A stretch of DNA of 64,000 nucleotides from CAVUAT01 sp963848045 (GTDB taxonomy: Bacteria > Actinomycetota > Thermoleophilia > Solirubrobacterales > 70-9). The notes under the pieces were generated by a model, which saw nothing but the letters and a program-made list of their open reading frames with translations, had not been told where the DNA came from and did not search any database. A program made the position numbers and the translations under genes. Numbering within the stretch: the first letter of the stretch is position 1; each line of letters begins with the position of its first letter. The stretch lies in the NCBI GenBank assembly GCA_963848045.1, contig CAWKCC010000004.1, positions 744,001 to 808,000 on the forward strand, read 5' to 3'. Shown here in pieces: positions 8,690 to 16,473 of the stretch.

Positions 8690-9898
8690 TCAGAGGGCCG
8701 CCTCATACAGCGCCTCGAAGTCCTCGGGCTCGAGCTCGCGCGCGTTGGTGAGGCTGCACCCGTCGCCCATCGCCCCCTCGACCAGCTCGGGGATACCGGA
8801 CTCGGGCACGCCGGCCTCCGAGAGCCGCTGCGGCAACCCGAGCCTGGTGGTGAGCTCACTGACCCAGGAGGCCAGCGAGTCGCCCACCTCGGTGTCCGAC
8901 CCGCCCGACTCCGCTCCCAGCACCGAGGCCAGCTCTCGATAGCGGTCGGCGATCTCGGGACCGCCCTTGCTGTTGAAGCGGATCACATGGGGGAGGTTGA
9001 TCGCGTTGGCGACGCCGTGGGGGACGCCGTGGCGCGCGCCGGCCGGGTGCGACATCGAGTGCACGGCCCCCAGCGCCGAGTTGCCGCCAGCGCCCGGGAC
9101 GATCGCGAGAGAGGCGGCGATCAGCATGTTCCCCCGCGCATCGGAGTTCGAGGGGTCCTCGACGGCGACCGGCAGGTTCTCACGCATCATGCGCAGTGCC
9201 TGCAGGGCGAAGGCGTCGCCGTGGGGGCTGCCCTCCTGCGAGGTGAACCCCTCGATCGCGTGAGTCATCGCATCCATTCCGGTGGCCGCCGCGATCGAGG
9301 GCGGCAGCGTGGCCGTGGCTTCGGGGTCGAGGATCGCCAGGCGTGGGAACAGGGGGAAGTCGCCGATCAGCACCTTGATCTGCTGCTCCGGGTCCTTGAT
9401 CACGGCGCCGAAGGAGACCTCCGACCCGGTGCCGGCGGTGGTGGGGATCACGGCGAGCGGCGCCACGGGCAGCGGCGCCCCCATGCCCTCGTCCTCGCGC
9501 GGCAGCGTGTAGAGGCCCTCGTAGTCGAGCACCGTCCCTCCGTGGCTGAAGATCGCGTTCGCCGCCTTGGCGGTGTCGATCACCGAGCCTCCACCCACGG
9601 CGAGCAGCGAGTCGGCCCCCGCCCGCTCCGCGGCCTCCGCGCAAGCGGCGACGGTCGCCGTCGAGGAATCCTGCTCGATCGAATCGAAGACGCCGGCCGG
9701 CTCCAATCCGCCTCCCGTCAGCCCGCCCTCGACCTTGTCGATCAGGCCGGTGCCGCGGATCACCTCGTCGGTGACGATCAGCGGGCGCTTTGCGCCCTCC
9801 TTCATGAACTCGAAACCGACGCCCTCGATCATGCCGCGCCCGCAGACCACCCGGGTGGGATGGGCGAACTGGTAGAAGTCGGGGAAGGGGCGACTCAA
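8690..9898 (-). CDS. Iron-containing alcohol dehydrogenase
   Basis: NAD(P)-dependent group III alcohol dehydrogenase of 402 residues. The N-terminal domain carries the nucleotide-binding GGGSVIDTAKA motif (about residues 100-110) and PTTAGTGSEVS. The C-terminal domain has the metal ligands Asp and His of the family in the DAMTHAIEGF, GAVHSMSHPAGA and HGVPHGVAN segments. The start is TTG 9898, which overlaps the stop of the upstream SCP2 gene by four bases (TTGA). Substrate is not predictable; butanol, 1,3-propanediol, lactaldehyde or maleylacetate-type activities all occur in the family. Confidence 0.92.
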   Translation of the reverse strand: MSRPFPDFYQFAHPTRVVCGRGMIEGVGFEFMKEGAKRPLIVTDEVIRGTGLIDKVEGGLTGGGLEPAGVFDSIEQDSSTATVAACAEAAERAGADSLLAVGGGSVIDTAKAANAIFSHGGTVLDYEGLYTLPREDEGMGAPLPVAPLAVIPTTAGTGSEVSFGAVIKDPEQQIKVLIGDFPLFPRLAILDPEATATLPPSIAAATGMDAMTHAIEGFTSQEGSPHGDAFALQALRMMRENLPVAVEDPSNSDARGNMLIAASLAIVPGAGGNSALGAVHSMSHPAGARHGVPHGVANAINLPHVIRFNSKGGPEIADRYRELASVLGAESGGSDTEVGDSLASWVSELTTRLGLPQRLSEAGVPESGIPELVEGAMGDGCSLTNARELEPEDFEALYEAAL

Positions 9899-10314
9899 GA
9901 GACGTTGACCAGGTCATCGCGACCCGCGGCCTCGAGCTGGGCCTTGTAGCGAGGGAAGACCGGCTTGGTCAGGGGAACGAGCTTGAGGATCTTGGCGACC
10001 GGCCCGCTGGCCTTGATCTGTCCCCGCGCGAGCGCCACGGTCACGTTCACCTGGCCCAGCCAGAAGCGGTGGGCTGTGTCGGCCTCCATGCTCATCGTCA
10101 CGTCCGGCTCCATCTCGGTCTCGCCGAAGTCGACATCTCCCGGCTGGCCCTCCTGCAGGCGCACCGTGATCACCGAGTCAGGGTCGCGGTAGACGTACTG
10201 GACGATCGTGTTGGCCTTGCGGAACTTGGGCGCCAACTCCTCGTCCTCGGTCAGCTCGACGAACAGCTTGCCGATCGTGTCGTAGACCTCCTGTGCGTCC
10301 TTGAAGTAGGCCAC
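9895..10314 (-). CDS. SCP2-type sterol/lipid-binding domain protein
   Basis: A 139-residue cytosolic protein with the SCP-2 fold: an N-terminal helix (AYFKDAQEVYDTIGKLFVEL), a beta strand region (VQYVYRDPDSVITVRLQEG), and the signature VTLSMEADTAHRFWLGQ-like segment followed by the hydrophobic GQIKASGPVAKILKLVPL helix that closes the lipid tunnel. GTG 10314 is preferred because AGGAGAGG lies just upstream; a longer frame to 10464 has no such support and reads poorly. Four-base overlap with the dehydrogenase suggests co-translation, so the pair may act on a lipid-derived alcohol or aldehyde (inference). Confidence 0.82.
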   Translation of the reverse strand: MAYFKDAQEVYDTIGKLFVELTEDEELAPKFRKANTIVQYVYRDPDSVITVRLQEGQPGDVDFGETEMEPDVTMSMEADTAHRFWLGQVNVTVALARGQIKASGPVAKILKLVPLTKPVFPRYKAQLEAAGRDDLVNVS

Positions 10315-10388
10315 CTCTCTCCTCTCCTCTCTGGTGGGGCGAATCCTACGGGCGATCGCCGCGCCGGGGCAACCTCCGTCGCCCCTGG

Positions 10389-10772
10389 CTAATGCCCGAT
10401 GAACCCGGCGGCCCGCGTGTAGAGCTTGTAGAGATTGAAGGCGGCCGCATAACGGTGCCGGCACGAAGCCTCGAACAGGTCGTAGGCCTGGTCCTGATCG
10501 AGTATCGCCCCACGCCCACCCGGCGTGCCGGAGGGCCCGCCCGAAAAGTCCGTCAGCGCCCTGATCGTGTCCAGGCGCGTCTCGACGCTGCCGGCGCGCC
10601 AGTCGTCGCAGTCGGCGAGCCTCATCGCTTCACCCACCCCCAGGTAGGGGCCGGCGACCGCGGCCTGCTGCTCGCTGCTGTCCGCGCCACAGCCTGCAAC
10701 GACGATCGCGACCGCGATGCAGGCGAGAGCGCGGCCCGCCGCTACTGCGGCTCGGGAGGCGTCTGGAACCAC
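10389..10772 (-). CDS. Putative lipoprotein of unknown function
   Basis: A 127-residue exported protein. The N-terminus from GTG 10772 has one Arg (residue 14) and a hydrophobic stretch ending in the lipobox VVAGC (Cys28), so it is predicted to be lipid-anchored after cleavage. The mature part is small and polar with three more cysteines. No known domain is recognised. The first 31 bases overlap the 3' end of the beta-helix gene in another frame, suggesting translational coupling with that secreted protein. Confidence 0.6.
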   Translation of the reverse strand: MVPDASRAAVAAGRALACIAVAIVVAGCGADSSEQQAAVAGPYLGVGEAMRLADCDDWRAGSVETRLDTIRALTDFSGGPSGTPGGRGAILDQDQAYDLFEASCRHRYAAAFNLYKLYTRAAGFIGH

Positions 10773-12694
10773 ACGCAGCCCCCGTCGTAGTCGAGGTTCG
10801 CGAGGCAGCCGAAGAGCTCGGAGGTCTGGTTGAACTCGTCGCCGTTGGGCACCGAGGCGTTGTTGCAGTCCGAGGGCAGGTTCGCTCCCGGCGGGGTGCT
10901 GGTGATGCTGGCGGCCGTGCCGTCCTTGCCGGTGTTCGAGAACCAGCAGTTGGCCGTGTTCGCCGGGTCGGTGACGATGCCCTGCTGGTCCCACCAGAAG
11001 TCCTCGCCGTTGGGATCGCGCTGGCCGCCGGGCGTGCGGCCCATGACGTTGCCGTAATAGCGGTTGCGGTAGGAGGTGGAGGAGGTGCCGGGTACCGGCG
11101 TACCGGGAGTGGAGTTGCAGTTGGGCACCAGGTCGGCGTTCGGGTTGGTGCCCAGGTCCTCGCACACGAAGGCGTCGGGCACCGCGAACTGCATCGCGCC
11201 GCGGCGCCAGTTGTTCCAGAAGTGGTTGTTGCGGACCACGTTGTTGTTGCCGCCCGCTATCCACATTCCCGTGCCGACGGGCATCGGCACGGTCGGCTCG
11301 ACGTCGGTGCCGGGCCGGTAGGGGTTGAAGTTGTTCGAGTAGAACTCGTTGTTCTCGATCAGGTCGGAGTCCTGCGGGAAGCCCGGGTGTCCCGACGCGG
11401 TGAACACGTCGGTGGTGAGGCCGTTGGCGTTGTCGTAGAGGTCGTTGTGGTGGACCCAGACCCCGTTGGCGTCGGTGCCCGAGTAGCCGGCCGCGTTGTG
11501 GTGCATGTCGCAGTAGCGGATCTCGTTGTTGTAGCGCTGGCTGCCCTCGATGGTCTGCTCGCCGGTGTCCGGGCTGGCGCCGGGGTAGAGGCCCGAGTCA
11601 CCGTGCCCCTTGGCCTCGCAGTCCTCCATCAGGCCGTGGTCGGAGACGAAGGTGAGCACGCCGTACTGGCCGCTGTAGAACGCCTTGAAGTGAGTCAGCA
11701 GGTAGCCGTCCACCTCGAGCACGTAGATGCCGTGCTCCTTGGCGTGGCGAAGATTCATGTTGCGCAGCGCGAAGCCATCGGCGCGGTCGGCGCGGATCAC
11801 CACGTCCTTGACCGGGTCGATCGGGGCGCCGTTGCCGGACTTGACGTTGCCGGCGTCCACGACCACATCGTCGGGGGTGAGCCCGGAGCCCTCCATCTGC
11901 AGGTTGCAGCGGATGCAGGCACCGGCGTTGGGGATCACATGGCGGTCGTCGAGCGGCGGCGAGGGGTCGGATCCCGCCCCGAGAGACCTGCCCAGCACCG
12001 TGACCAGGTTCTGGTCGTTGGGGCAGGTGTACTGGTAGGCGTATGAGAGGGCGTTGTCGCTGCCCTTGTCGTTCGGAATCTTGTAGGGGTCGCACTTCGG
12101 ATCGTTGGTGGGTGCCGCTCGCGACTCGGGCTCGGTGTAGACGCCGGGCATGACGACGACGCGGTCGTTGTTGCCGGAGGCGTTGACGGCCGCCTGGATC
12201 GACTTGTACTTGCAGCGCTTCAGCAGCTTGAGGTTGAACTTGAGCAGCTTGCGGGCCTGCTTCTTGCCGACCTTGACCCGCCGCGCTGAGGGCCGCATCA
12301 CGTATCCGCGCTTCGACTTCTTCTTCGCGGTGGTGGTCTTCTTGATCGACTTCTTGAGGCGCTTGATCGACTTGTTGGAGTTCAGCCGCTTCGAGTACGC
12401 GCGCCGGGCCTTGAGCTGGGCAGGTCCGGGCTTGCCCTTGCCGCGGAGGGCCTTGGAGCGCTTGGGGACCTTGCCCTGGCAGACCACCCGGGTGTCGCCC
12501 GGGGGCTTCTTCTTGAGGGCCGAGTACAGGCCGCGAAGCACGGGAACCTTGCCGCCCGCGGGCACGCCGTCGGCGGTCTCCGCTGCGGGCGCCGGCCAGT
12601 AGGAGGCGCGCTCGACGTGCGCGAAGGCGACCGGCGCCGCGACCAGCAGAGCCCCGAAGACGGCGGTCGCCAGCAATCCACGTTTGCTCCTCAA
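10742..12694 (-). CDS. Secreted right-handed parallel beta-helix protein
   Basis: A 650-residue exported protein. TTG 12694 with a GGGGAGGGG tract upstream gives a clean Sec signal (residues 1-26, cleavage after AFA). Residues about 60-160 are a strongly basic Lys/Arg-rich region (KRLKKSIKKTTTAKKKSK). From about 165 onward the sequence carries PbH1-type repeats: AAVNASGNNDRVVVMPGVY, then many Asn-ladder segments (NNEFYSNNF, NNVVRNNHFWNNW, HHNDLYDNANG). This fold binds or cleaves polysaccharides; no catalytic triad of pectate lyases can be assigned. The positive tract might bind anionic cell wall polymers (inference). Its 3' end overlaps the small lipoprotein gene. Confidence 0.85.
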   Translation of the reverse strand: MRSKRGLLATAVFGALLVAAPVAFAHVERASYWPAPAAETADGVPAGGKVPVLRGLYSALKKKPPGDTRVVCQGKVPKRSKALRGKGKPGPAQLKARRAYSKRLNSNKSIKRLKKSIKKTTTAKKKSKRGYVMRPSARRVKVGKKQARKLLKFNLKLLKRCKYKSIQAAVNASGNNDRVVVMPGVYTEPESRAAPTNDPKCDPYKIPNDKGSDNALSYAYQYTCPNDQNLVTVLGRSLGAGSDPSPPLDDRHVIPNAGACIRCNLQMEGSGLTPDDVVVDAGNVKSGNGAPIDPVKDVVIRADRADGFALRNMNLRHAKEHGIYVLEVDGYLLTHFKAFYSGQYGVLTFVSDHGLMEDCEAKGHGDSGLYPGASPDTGEQTIEGSQRYNNEIRYCDMHHNAAGYSGTDANGVWVHHNDLYDNANGLTTDVFTASGHPGFPQDSDLIENNEFYSNNFNPYRPGTDVEPTVPMPVGTGMWIAGGNNNVVRNNHFWNNWRRGAMQFAVPDAFVCEDLGTNPNADLVPNCNSTPGTPVPGTSSTSYRNRYYGNVMGRTPGGQRDPNGEDFWWDQQGIVTDPANTANCWFSNTGKDGTAASITSTPPGANLPSDCNNASVPNGDEFNQTSELFGCLANLDYDGGCVWFQTPPEPQ

Positions 12695-12746
12695 GATCCG
12701 ACCACCCCTCCCCCGGTGCGGTGCGCACGACGGGGGCGGGATTCAA

Positions 12747-13499
12747 TCACAAACTCACGCCTTCAGGTCCCTCTGAGCGCGGTGGGGCGTCGGCGGGTCC
12801 GGGAGCGTCGGCCTGCGGACGCAGCTGGTCGGCCGGGATCACGCCCGGATAGAGCGCGGCGGTCCAGACCGGTGCGAGCGCCGCGACCACCTGCTCAGGC
12901 TCGCGGTCGCCATTGGCGAGGTAGGCGTAGCAGCAGCGCTCGCACATCAGGGTCAGCGCCTCGGCCGTCGGCCTCGGCTCGAGGCGCTCGGCGACCAGCC
13001 CCGCTCGCTGCTCGGAGCGGATCCGCTCGGCGCCGGCGTCGATGAAGCTCTCCAGGATCGAGAGCCACGCCTCGCGCACCTCGCCGTCGTAGGTCGCGAC
13101 CTCCGTGGCGACGCGGAGCAGCGCCACGTGCTCCGCGTAGATCGAGACGAAGCCTCCCACTGCCCTGCGCACGCGCTCGGCGGGGGCGCCATCGTCGCGC
13201 CACCACTCGCGCGCCGTCGGCGTCAGCTCCTCGGAGACCTCGCCGAGTGCTTCCAGCAGCAGGTCGGGCTTGTCGCGGAAGTGGGTGTAGAAGGCGCTGC
13301 GCGAGATGCCCGCGCCGGCGGCGATCTCCTCGACCGTGAGATCCCGGAAGGGGACCCGCTCGGCCAGCTCGAGCGCGGAGCTCACGAGGCGCCGCCTGGC
13401 CACCTCGCGGGCGCGACGGCGGCCCGCGCGGCGCTCGAGGGCCGGACGCCCGCGCCCCCGGCCTGCGGTCGCTTCGGTTCCCGGAGCGCCCTGGGCCAT
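12747..13499 (-). CDS. TetR-family transcriptional regulator
   Basis: A 250-residue repressor. After a basic, Gly/Arg-rich N-terminal arm (1-35), the HTH occupies about residues 50-80: LTVEEIAAGAGISRSAFYTHF followed by DKPDLLLEAL, the standard TetR recognition helix pattern. The remaining helical domain would bind a small ligand. The C-terminal 25 residues are Pro/Ala-rich and probably disordered. TAGGCT seven bases upstream of ATG suggests a leaderless mRNA. The protein probably autoregulates, as repeats of GTCTGAC lie upstream. It is not obviously coupled to any neighbour; the beta-helix gene follows 52 bp downstream on the same strand. Confidence 0.88.
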   Translation of the reverse strand: MAQGAPGTEATAGRGRGRPALERRAGRRRAREVARRRLVSSALELAERVPFRDLTVEEIAAGAGISRSAFYTHFRDKPDLLLEALGEVSEELTPTAREWWRDDGAPAERVRRAVGGFVSIYAEHVALLRVATEVATYDGEVREAWLSILESFIDAGAERIRSEQRAGLVAERLEPRPTAEALTLMCERCCYAYLANGDREPEQVVAALAPVWTAALYPGVIPADQLRPQADAPGPADAPPRSEGPEGVSL

Positions 13500-13506
13500 G
13501 CCGATC

Positions 13507-13552
13507 AGCCTAACATACCGTCTGACGCATCATCGAGCAATCTGTCTGACAG
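13507..13552 (-). promoter_or_regulatory. tetR promoter with repeated GTCTGAC boxes
   Basis: On the - strand TAGGCT (13507-13512) lies seven bases from the tetR ATG and fits a -10 box of a leaderless transcript. Upstream are two + strand copies of GTCTGAC (13520-13526 and 13544-13550, 24 bp apart); the second is inside the palindrome CTGTCTGACAG (13542-13552). Paired dyads of this kind are typical TetR operators. Inferred from position and symmetry. Confidence 0.4.
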
Positions 13553-13617
13553 AGTGTCAAGACGCCTCGGAGCAGCGCCCGCGGTTCCGAAGATCGGGAC
13601 GAGCAGCGCCGGCGGGG

Positions 13618-14313
13618 CTACTTGAGGGTGCCGGTGGCCTTGGCCGGCGAGCCGAAGTCCACCGCGGCCGTGACCTTGAGCTTGGCCTTGCGCTTCTTCC
13701 TGAGCACCTTGCGGCCCTTCGCGGTCAGCCGTACTGCCAGCTTCCCGCTCTTCGCAGTGGTCTTGCGGCCCAGGGCCCTCTTGCCGAGCTTCAGCGTCAC
13801 GGTCGCCGGCTGGCCGCCGGTCAGGGTGACCTTGACCAGGGCCTTGGCCTTCGACACGACCTTGGCGAGACGCTTGCTCTTCAGCCTGACCGCGACGGTC
13901 GGCCGCGGCAGCGGCACGCCGGCGTTGACGTTGAGGCTCGAGCTCATGCCTGGGTGAATTGTGCACACGAACGGGTAGCTGCCGACCGGCAGGTACTGCG
14001 TGCCCGAGACCGCCGTGGTGCCCGAGCCGATGGTTGCGCTGCGGAAGAGGCTCTTGCCGTCGGGGCCCTTGGCGGAGGCCGTGACGTTGTGGGAGCCGCC
14101 CGCGGCCCAGGTCATGCTCGCGAGCGTGCCGGCATCGTGGTCGAAGGAGGCCGCGGAGAAGAGGTTCGGGTCGCCGCCCCCGACCCCGGCGATGATGTTG
14201 GCCGGCGCCGCCGTCGCCGCCGGCGCGGTCGCGGCGGCCAGCGCGGCGGTCACCGCGAATGCCGCGGCCAGGCGCGACGGGCGCCCGAGCCCCTTGCGCG
14301 TCACCTTGGTCAT
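13618..14313 (-). CDS. Secreted cupredoxin-like protein
   Basis: A 231-residue exported protein. The signal peptide (about 1-36, ending AATAAPA) is followed by a plastocyanin-like domain with the type 1 copper ligands in order: His75 (GGSHNV), then Cys117, His120 and Met123 in VCTIHPGM. After residue 140 comes a Lys-rich beta-sandwich-like tail (VKVTLTGGQPATVTLKLG), a pattern often attached to actinobacterial wall proteins. Role is probably copper-based electron transfer or copper binding outside the membrane. GGGAGGAGCGGGAG precedes ATG. It lies downstream of the superoxide dismutase gene on the same strand, 54 bp away, so co-transcription is possible. Confidence 0.82.
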   Translation of the reverse strand: MTKVTRKGLGRPSRLAAAFAVTAALAAATAPAATAAPANIIAGVGGGDPNLFSAASFDHDAGTLASMTWAAGGSHNVTASAKGPDGKSLFRSATIGSGTTAVSGTQYLPVGSYPFVCTIHPGMSSSLNVNAGVPLPRPTVAVRLKSKRLAKVVSKAKALVKVTLTGGQPATVTLKLGKRALGRKTTAKSGKLAVRLTAKGRKVLRKKRKAKLKVTAAVDFGSPAKATGTLK

Positions 14314-14367
14314 CTCCCGCTCCTCCCCGAGTTCCTGAGCTTGCCGCCGAAGGGTAGCGCGAGGCCG

Positions 14368-14976
14368 TTAGCCCCCGGCACCGGAGAAGTGCTCTGCCGC
14401 CTTGGCCCAGTTGACCACGTTCCACCAGGCGTCGAGGTAGTCGGGGCGCTTGTTCTGGTACTTGAGGTAGTAGGCGTGCTCCCAGACATCGACACCGATG
14501 ATCGGGGTCTTGCCGTCGGAGACCGGGGTGTCCTGGTTCGGAGTCGAGACGACCGCGAGGCCGGAGCCATCGTGGATCAGCCACGCCCAGCCCGAGCCGA
14601 ACTGGCCGATGCCGGCGTTCTTGAACTCCTCCTTGAACGAGTCGAAGGAGCCGAACTTGTCGCTGATCGCGGCGGCGAGGTCGCCCTCGGGCTCGCCGCC
14701 CCCGTCGGGGCTCATGATCTCCCAGAAAAAGCTGTGGTTGGAGTGGCCGCCGGCGTTGTTGCGCACGGGTCCCTGCTTGTCGGCGGGTAGAGAACCGAGG
14801 TCCTGGAGCACCTCGTTGACGTCCTTGTCCGCCCACTCGGTGCCCTCCAGGGCAGCGTTGGCCTTGTCCACGTAGGCCTGGTGGTGCTTGTCGTGGTGGA
14901 TGCGCATCGTCTCTTCGTCGATCTGCGGCTCGAGCGCGTCGTAGCCGTAAGGAAGGTCGGGAACCACGTAAGCCAT
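14368..14976 (-). CDS. sodA: Superoxide dismutase, Mn-type (Fe/Mn family)
   Basis: Dismutes superoxide in the cytoplasm. The 202-residue protein has all four metal ligands: His27, His81, Asp163 and His167 (DVWEHAYYLKYQNKRPDYL). The outer-sphere residues favour manganese: AGGHSNHSFFW with Gly at the position that is Gln in Fe enzymes, and a Gln148 in the STPNQDTP segment. AAGGAGA precedes ATG. TAGATT on the - strand at 15049-15054 is a plausible -10 box, giving a leader of about 65 bases, and it overlaps the -10 box of the divergent TVP38 gene. Confidence 0.96.
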   Translation of the reverse strand: MAYVVPDLPYGYDALEPQIDEETMRIHHDKHHQAYVDKANAALEGTEWADKDVNEVLQDLGSLPADKQGPVRNNAGGHSNHSFFWEIMSPDGGGEPEGDLAAAISDKFGSFDSFKEEFKNAGIGQFGSGWAWLIHDGSGLAVVSTPNQDTPVSDGKTPIIGVDVWEHAYYLKYQNKRPDYLDAWWNVVNWAKAAEHFSGAGG

Positions 14977-15046
14977 CTGCTCTCCTTCGGGGGGGATGTG
15001 TCCACCGCTTGGTGGCGCCGGATTCGGCCTTTCGACTCCTGGCTCG

Positions 15047-15054
15047 TAATCTAG
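15047..15054. promoter_or_regulatory. Overlapping divergent -10 boxes (sodA / TVP38 gene)
   Basis: The + strand reads TAATCTA. TAATCT (15047-15052) is seven bases before GTG 15060 of the TVP38-type gene; on the - strand TAGATT (15049-15054) points to sodA. Two TANNNT elements share four bases, so the two promoters cannot be occupied at the same time. Assignment rests on match and spacing only. Confidence 0.4.
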
Positions 15055-15059
15055 CGACC

Positions 15060-15773
15060 GTGACCAGCGCGCCGCCCGGCGGAGGAACCTGGACCGAAGT
15101 CGCGGTCACCGCGGGCGCCGTCGTGGTCGGGATCGGCATAGCGTTCCTGATTCCGCCGCTGCGGGAGGCCATCATCGACTCCGTTCGCGGCGACACCGCC
15201 GCTGTCCGCGCACATCTGCGAGAGCTCGGGGCCTGGGGCGTGCTGCTGGTGGCCGCGCTGGCCATGGTCCACGTGGTGATCTGGTACCCGGCCGAGATCC
15301 TGGACGCCGCCGCGGGGTTCGTCTACGGCTTCTGGCTGGCTCTGCCGATGATCATGGTCTTCTGGGTCGTCAGCGGTCTGCTCGCCTACTACGTCGGGGC
15401 GCACGCCGGCCGACCGGTGATCCACCGCTTTGCGGGCGCCGAGCGCTTCGAGCGCCTGGAGAGCGCGGTGCACGGCGGGGGCGCGACCCTGCTGCTGGCG
15501 ATCCGCCTGATCCCGATCATCCCCTTCAGCCTCTTCTCGATGGCCGCGGGGGCTGCGCGCGTCCCGCTCTGGCGCTTCACCTGGACGACGCTGCTCGGCT
15601 ACCTGCCGATCACCGCGATCTTCGTCTACTTGGGGTCACAACTCGAGACGCTCTCGCCGACCGACCCGCTGCTCTGGCTCTCAGCGCTGGTTCTGATCGC
15701 GATGCTGCTCGGCATTCGCCGCCTCCGCCCCCGGCTGGAGCGCGGCTCCCCGTCTCCGGAGGAGAGCGGCTAG
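15060..15773 (+). CDS. TVP38/TMEM64 (DedA-like, VTT domain) membrane protein
   Basis: An integral membrane protein of about 237 residues. The VTT core is visible: a helix pair with YPAEILDAAAGFVYGFWLAL (the conserved FxxG-type turn), then GAHAGRP, and the re-entrant segment LLLAIRLIPIIPFSLFSMAA with the family's R-x-x-P-x-x-P-F-x-x motif. Such proteins act in lipid scrambling or membrane homeostasis. GTG 15060 is preferred because TAATCT lies seven bases upstream; an in-frame GTG at 15009 would add 17 residues but sits within the sodA leader. No operon partner. Confidence 0.85.
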   Translation: MTSAPPGGGTWTEVAVTAGAVVVGIGIAFLIPPLREAIIDSVRGDTAAVRAHLRELGAWGVLLVAALAMVHVVIWYPAEILDAAAGFVYGFWLALPMIMVFWVVSGLLAYYVGAHAGRPVIHRFAGAERFERLESAVHGGGATLLLAIRLIPIIPFSLFSMAAGAARVPLWRFTWTTLLGYLPITAIFVYLGSQLETLSPTDPLLWLSALVLIAMLLGIRRLRPRLERGSPSPEESG

Positions 15774-15780
15774 CGGGACC

Positions 15781-16248
15781 CTAGGCCTCCCTCTCGGCGC
15801 GGTAGCGCTCGAGGTCTCCGCGCGCCCTGCCCTTGACCAGCCCGCTCACCACGGGCAGCCCGAGCACCAGCCCGGCCGGGCCCAGCGCCTGGCGCGCCCA
15901 CTTGTGAAAGGAGAAGGAGTCCACGTGCTCGACGATCCGGCCCTCGCGAAAGCGGAAGCGGGCGTGGATGTCGTTGACCACCTTGCGCCCGGTGCGAAAG
16001 GTGTAGGTCGCGATCCAGTGCGCCGTTCCCTCGTCGCCCTGGGCGGTGTGGTCAGCAAGCTCGACTTCGAGGTCCTCGGCCCGCGAGGTCAGCATCCGCC
16101 ACATGTCGCCGGCCTGCTCGCCGCTCAGCTTCCCGAACGCGGGGTCCTCGAAGGTCGCGTCGGGAGCGTACAGCCGTGCCATCGCCTCGCCGTCGTGGCG
16201 GCCGAGAGCCTCGTAGAGATCCTGGATCAGCTTGGCATTGTCGGCCAC
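15781..16248 (-). CDS. SnoaL-like / NTF2-fold protein
   Basis: A 155-residue protein with the cone-shaped NTF2 fold: helix LIQDLYEALGRHDGEAMARLY, then APDATFEDPAFG, and strand pairs TAHWIATYTFRTGRKVVNDI and ARFRFREGRIVEHVDSFSF. Members include polyketide cyclases, limonene-epoxide hydrolase relatives and many proteins of unknown activity. The last 35 residues add a hydrophobic helix (LGPAGLVLGLPVVSGLV) that may be a membrane anchor or part of the fold. GTG start; TAGGTT lies six bases upstream, a leaderless pattern. Confidence 0.75.
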   Translation of the reverse strand: MADNAKLIQDLYEALGRHDGEAMARLYAPDATFEDPAFGKLSGEQAGDMWRMLTSRAEDLEVELADHTAQGDEGTAHWIATYTFRTGRKVVNDIHARFRFREGRIVEHVDSFSFHKWARQALGPAGLVLGLPVVSGLVKGRARGDLERYRAEREA

Positions 16249-16332
16249 CCACCCAACCTATCCCCTAACGGCCGCGCGGGCGGGCGCGTCTGGCTGCGCC
16301 GCACTCGGCGGCGCCCCTATCCTTCGCTTCCT

Positions 16333-16406
16333 CGGGGCGTGGCGCAGCCTGGTAGCGCGCACCGTTCGGGTCGGTGAGGTCCCCGGTTCAAATCCGGGCG
16401 CCCCGA
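16333..16406 (+). tRNA. tRNA-Pro (anticodon CGG)
   Basis: A full cloverleaf can be folded by hand. The seven-base acceptor stem pairs 16333-16339 with 16399-16405; the D-stem is GCGC/GCGC; the anticodon stem CACCG/CGGTG encloses TTCGGGT, giving anticodon CGG; the T-arm is CCCGG-TTCAAAT-CCGGG. The discriminator base is A and CCA is not encoded. It reads CCG proline codons, common in this GC-rich DNA. Confidence 0.97.
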
Positions 16407-16473
16407 TTGGTTTCACCGATGCAGCAGGCTGCGTCGAGGTCAGGATGCGGCGGCCCGCGGCCCTCGCGCCTGT

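Noticed and set aside
10315..10464. 50-codon N-terminal extension of the SCP2 protein
   Set aside because: A strong AGGAGAGG site supports GTG 10314, and the extension reads as an Arg/Ala-rich shadow overlapping the lipoprotein gene end.
13555..13560. TTGACA (- strand) considered as -35 of the tetR promoter
   Set aside because: It is about 42 bases upstream of the TAGGCT box and no good -10 lies 16-18 bp from it.
13505..15265. 586-codon frame covering cupredoxin and superoxide dismutase
   Set aside because: Crosses two well-supported genes in another frame; no motifs.
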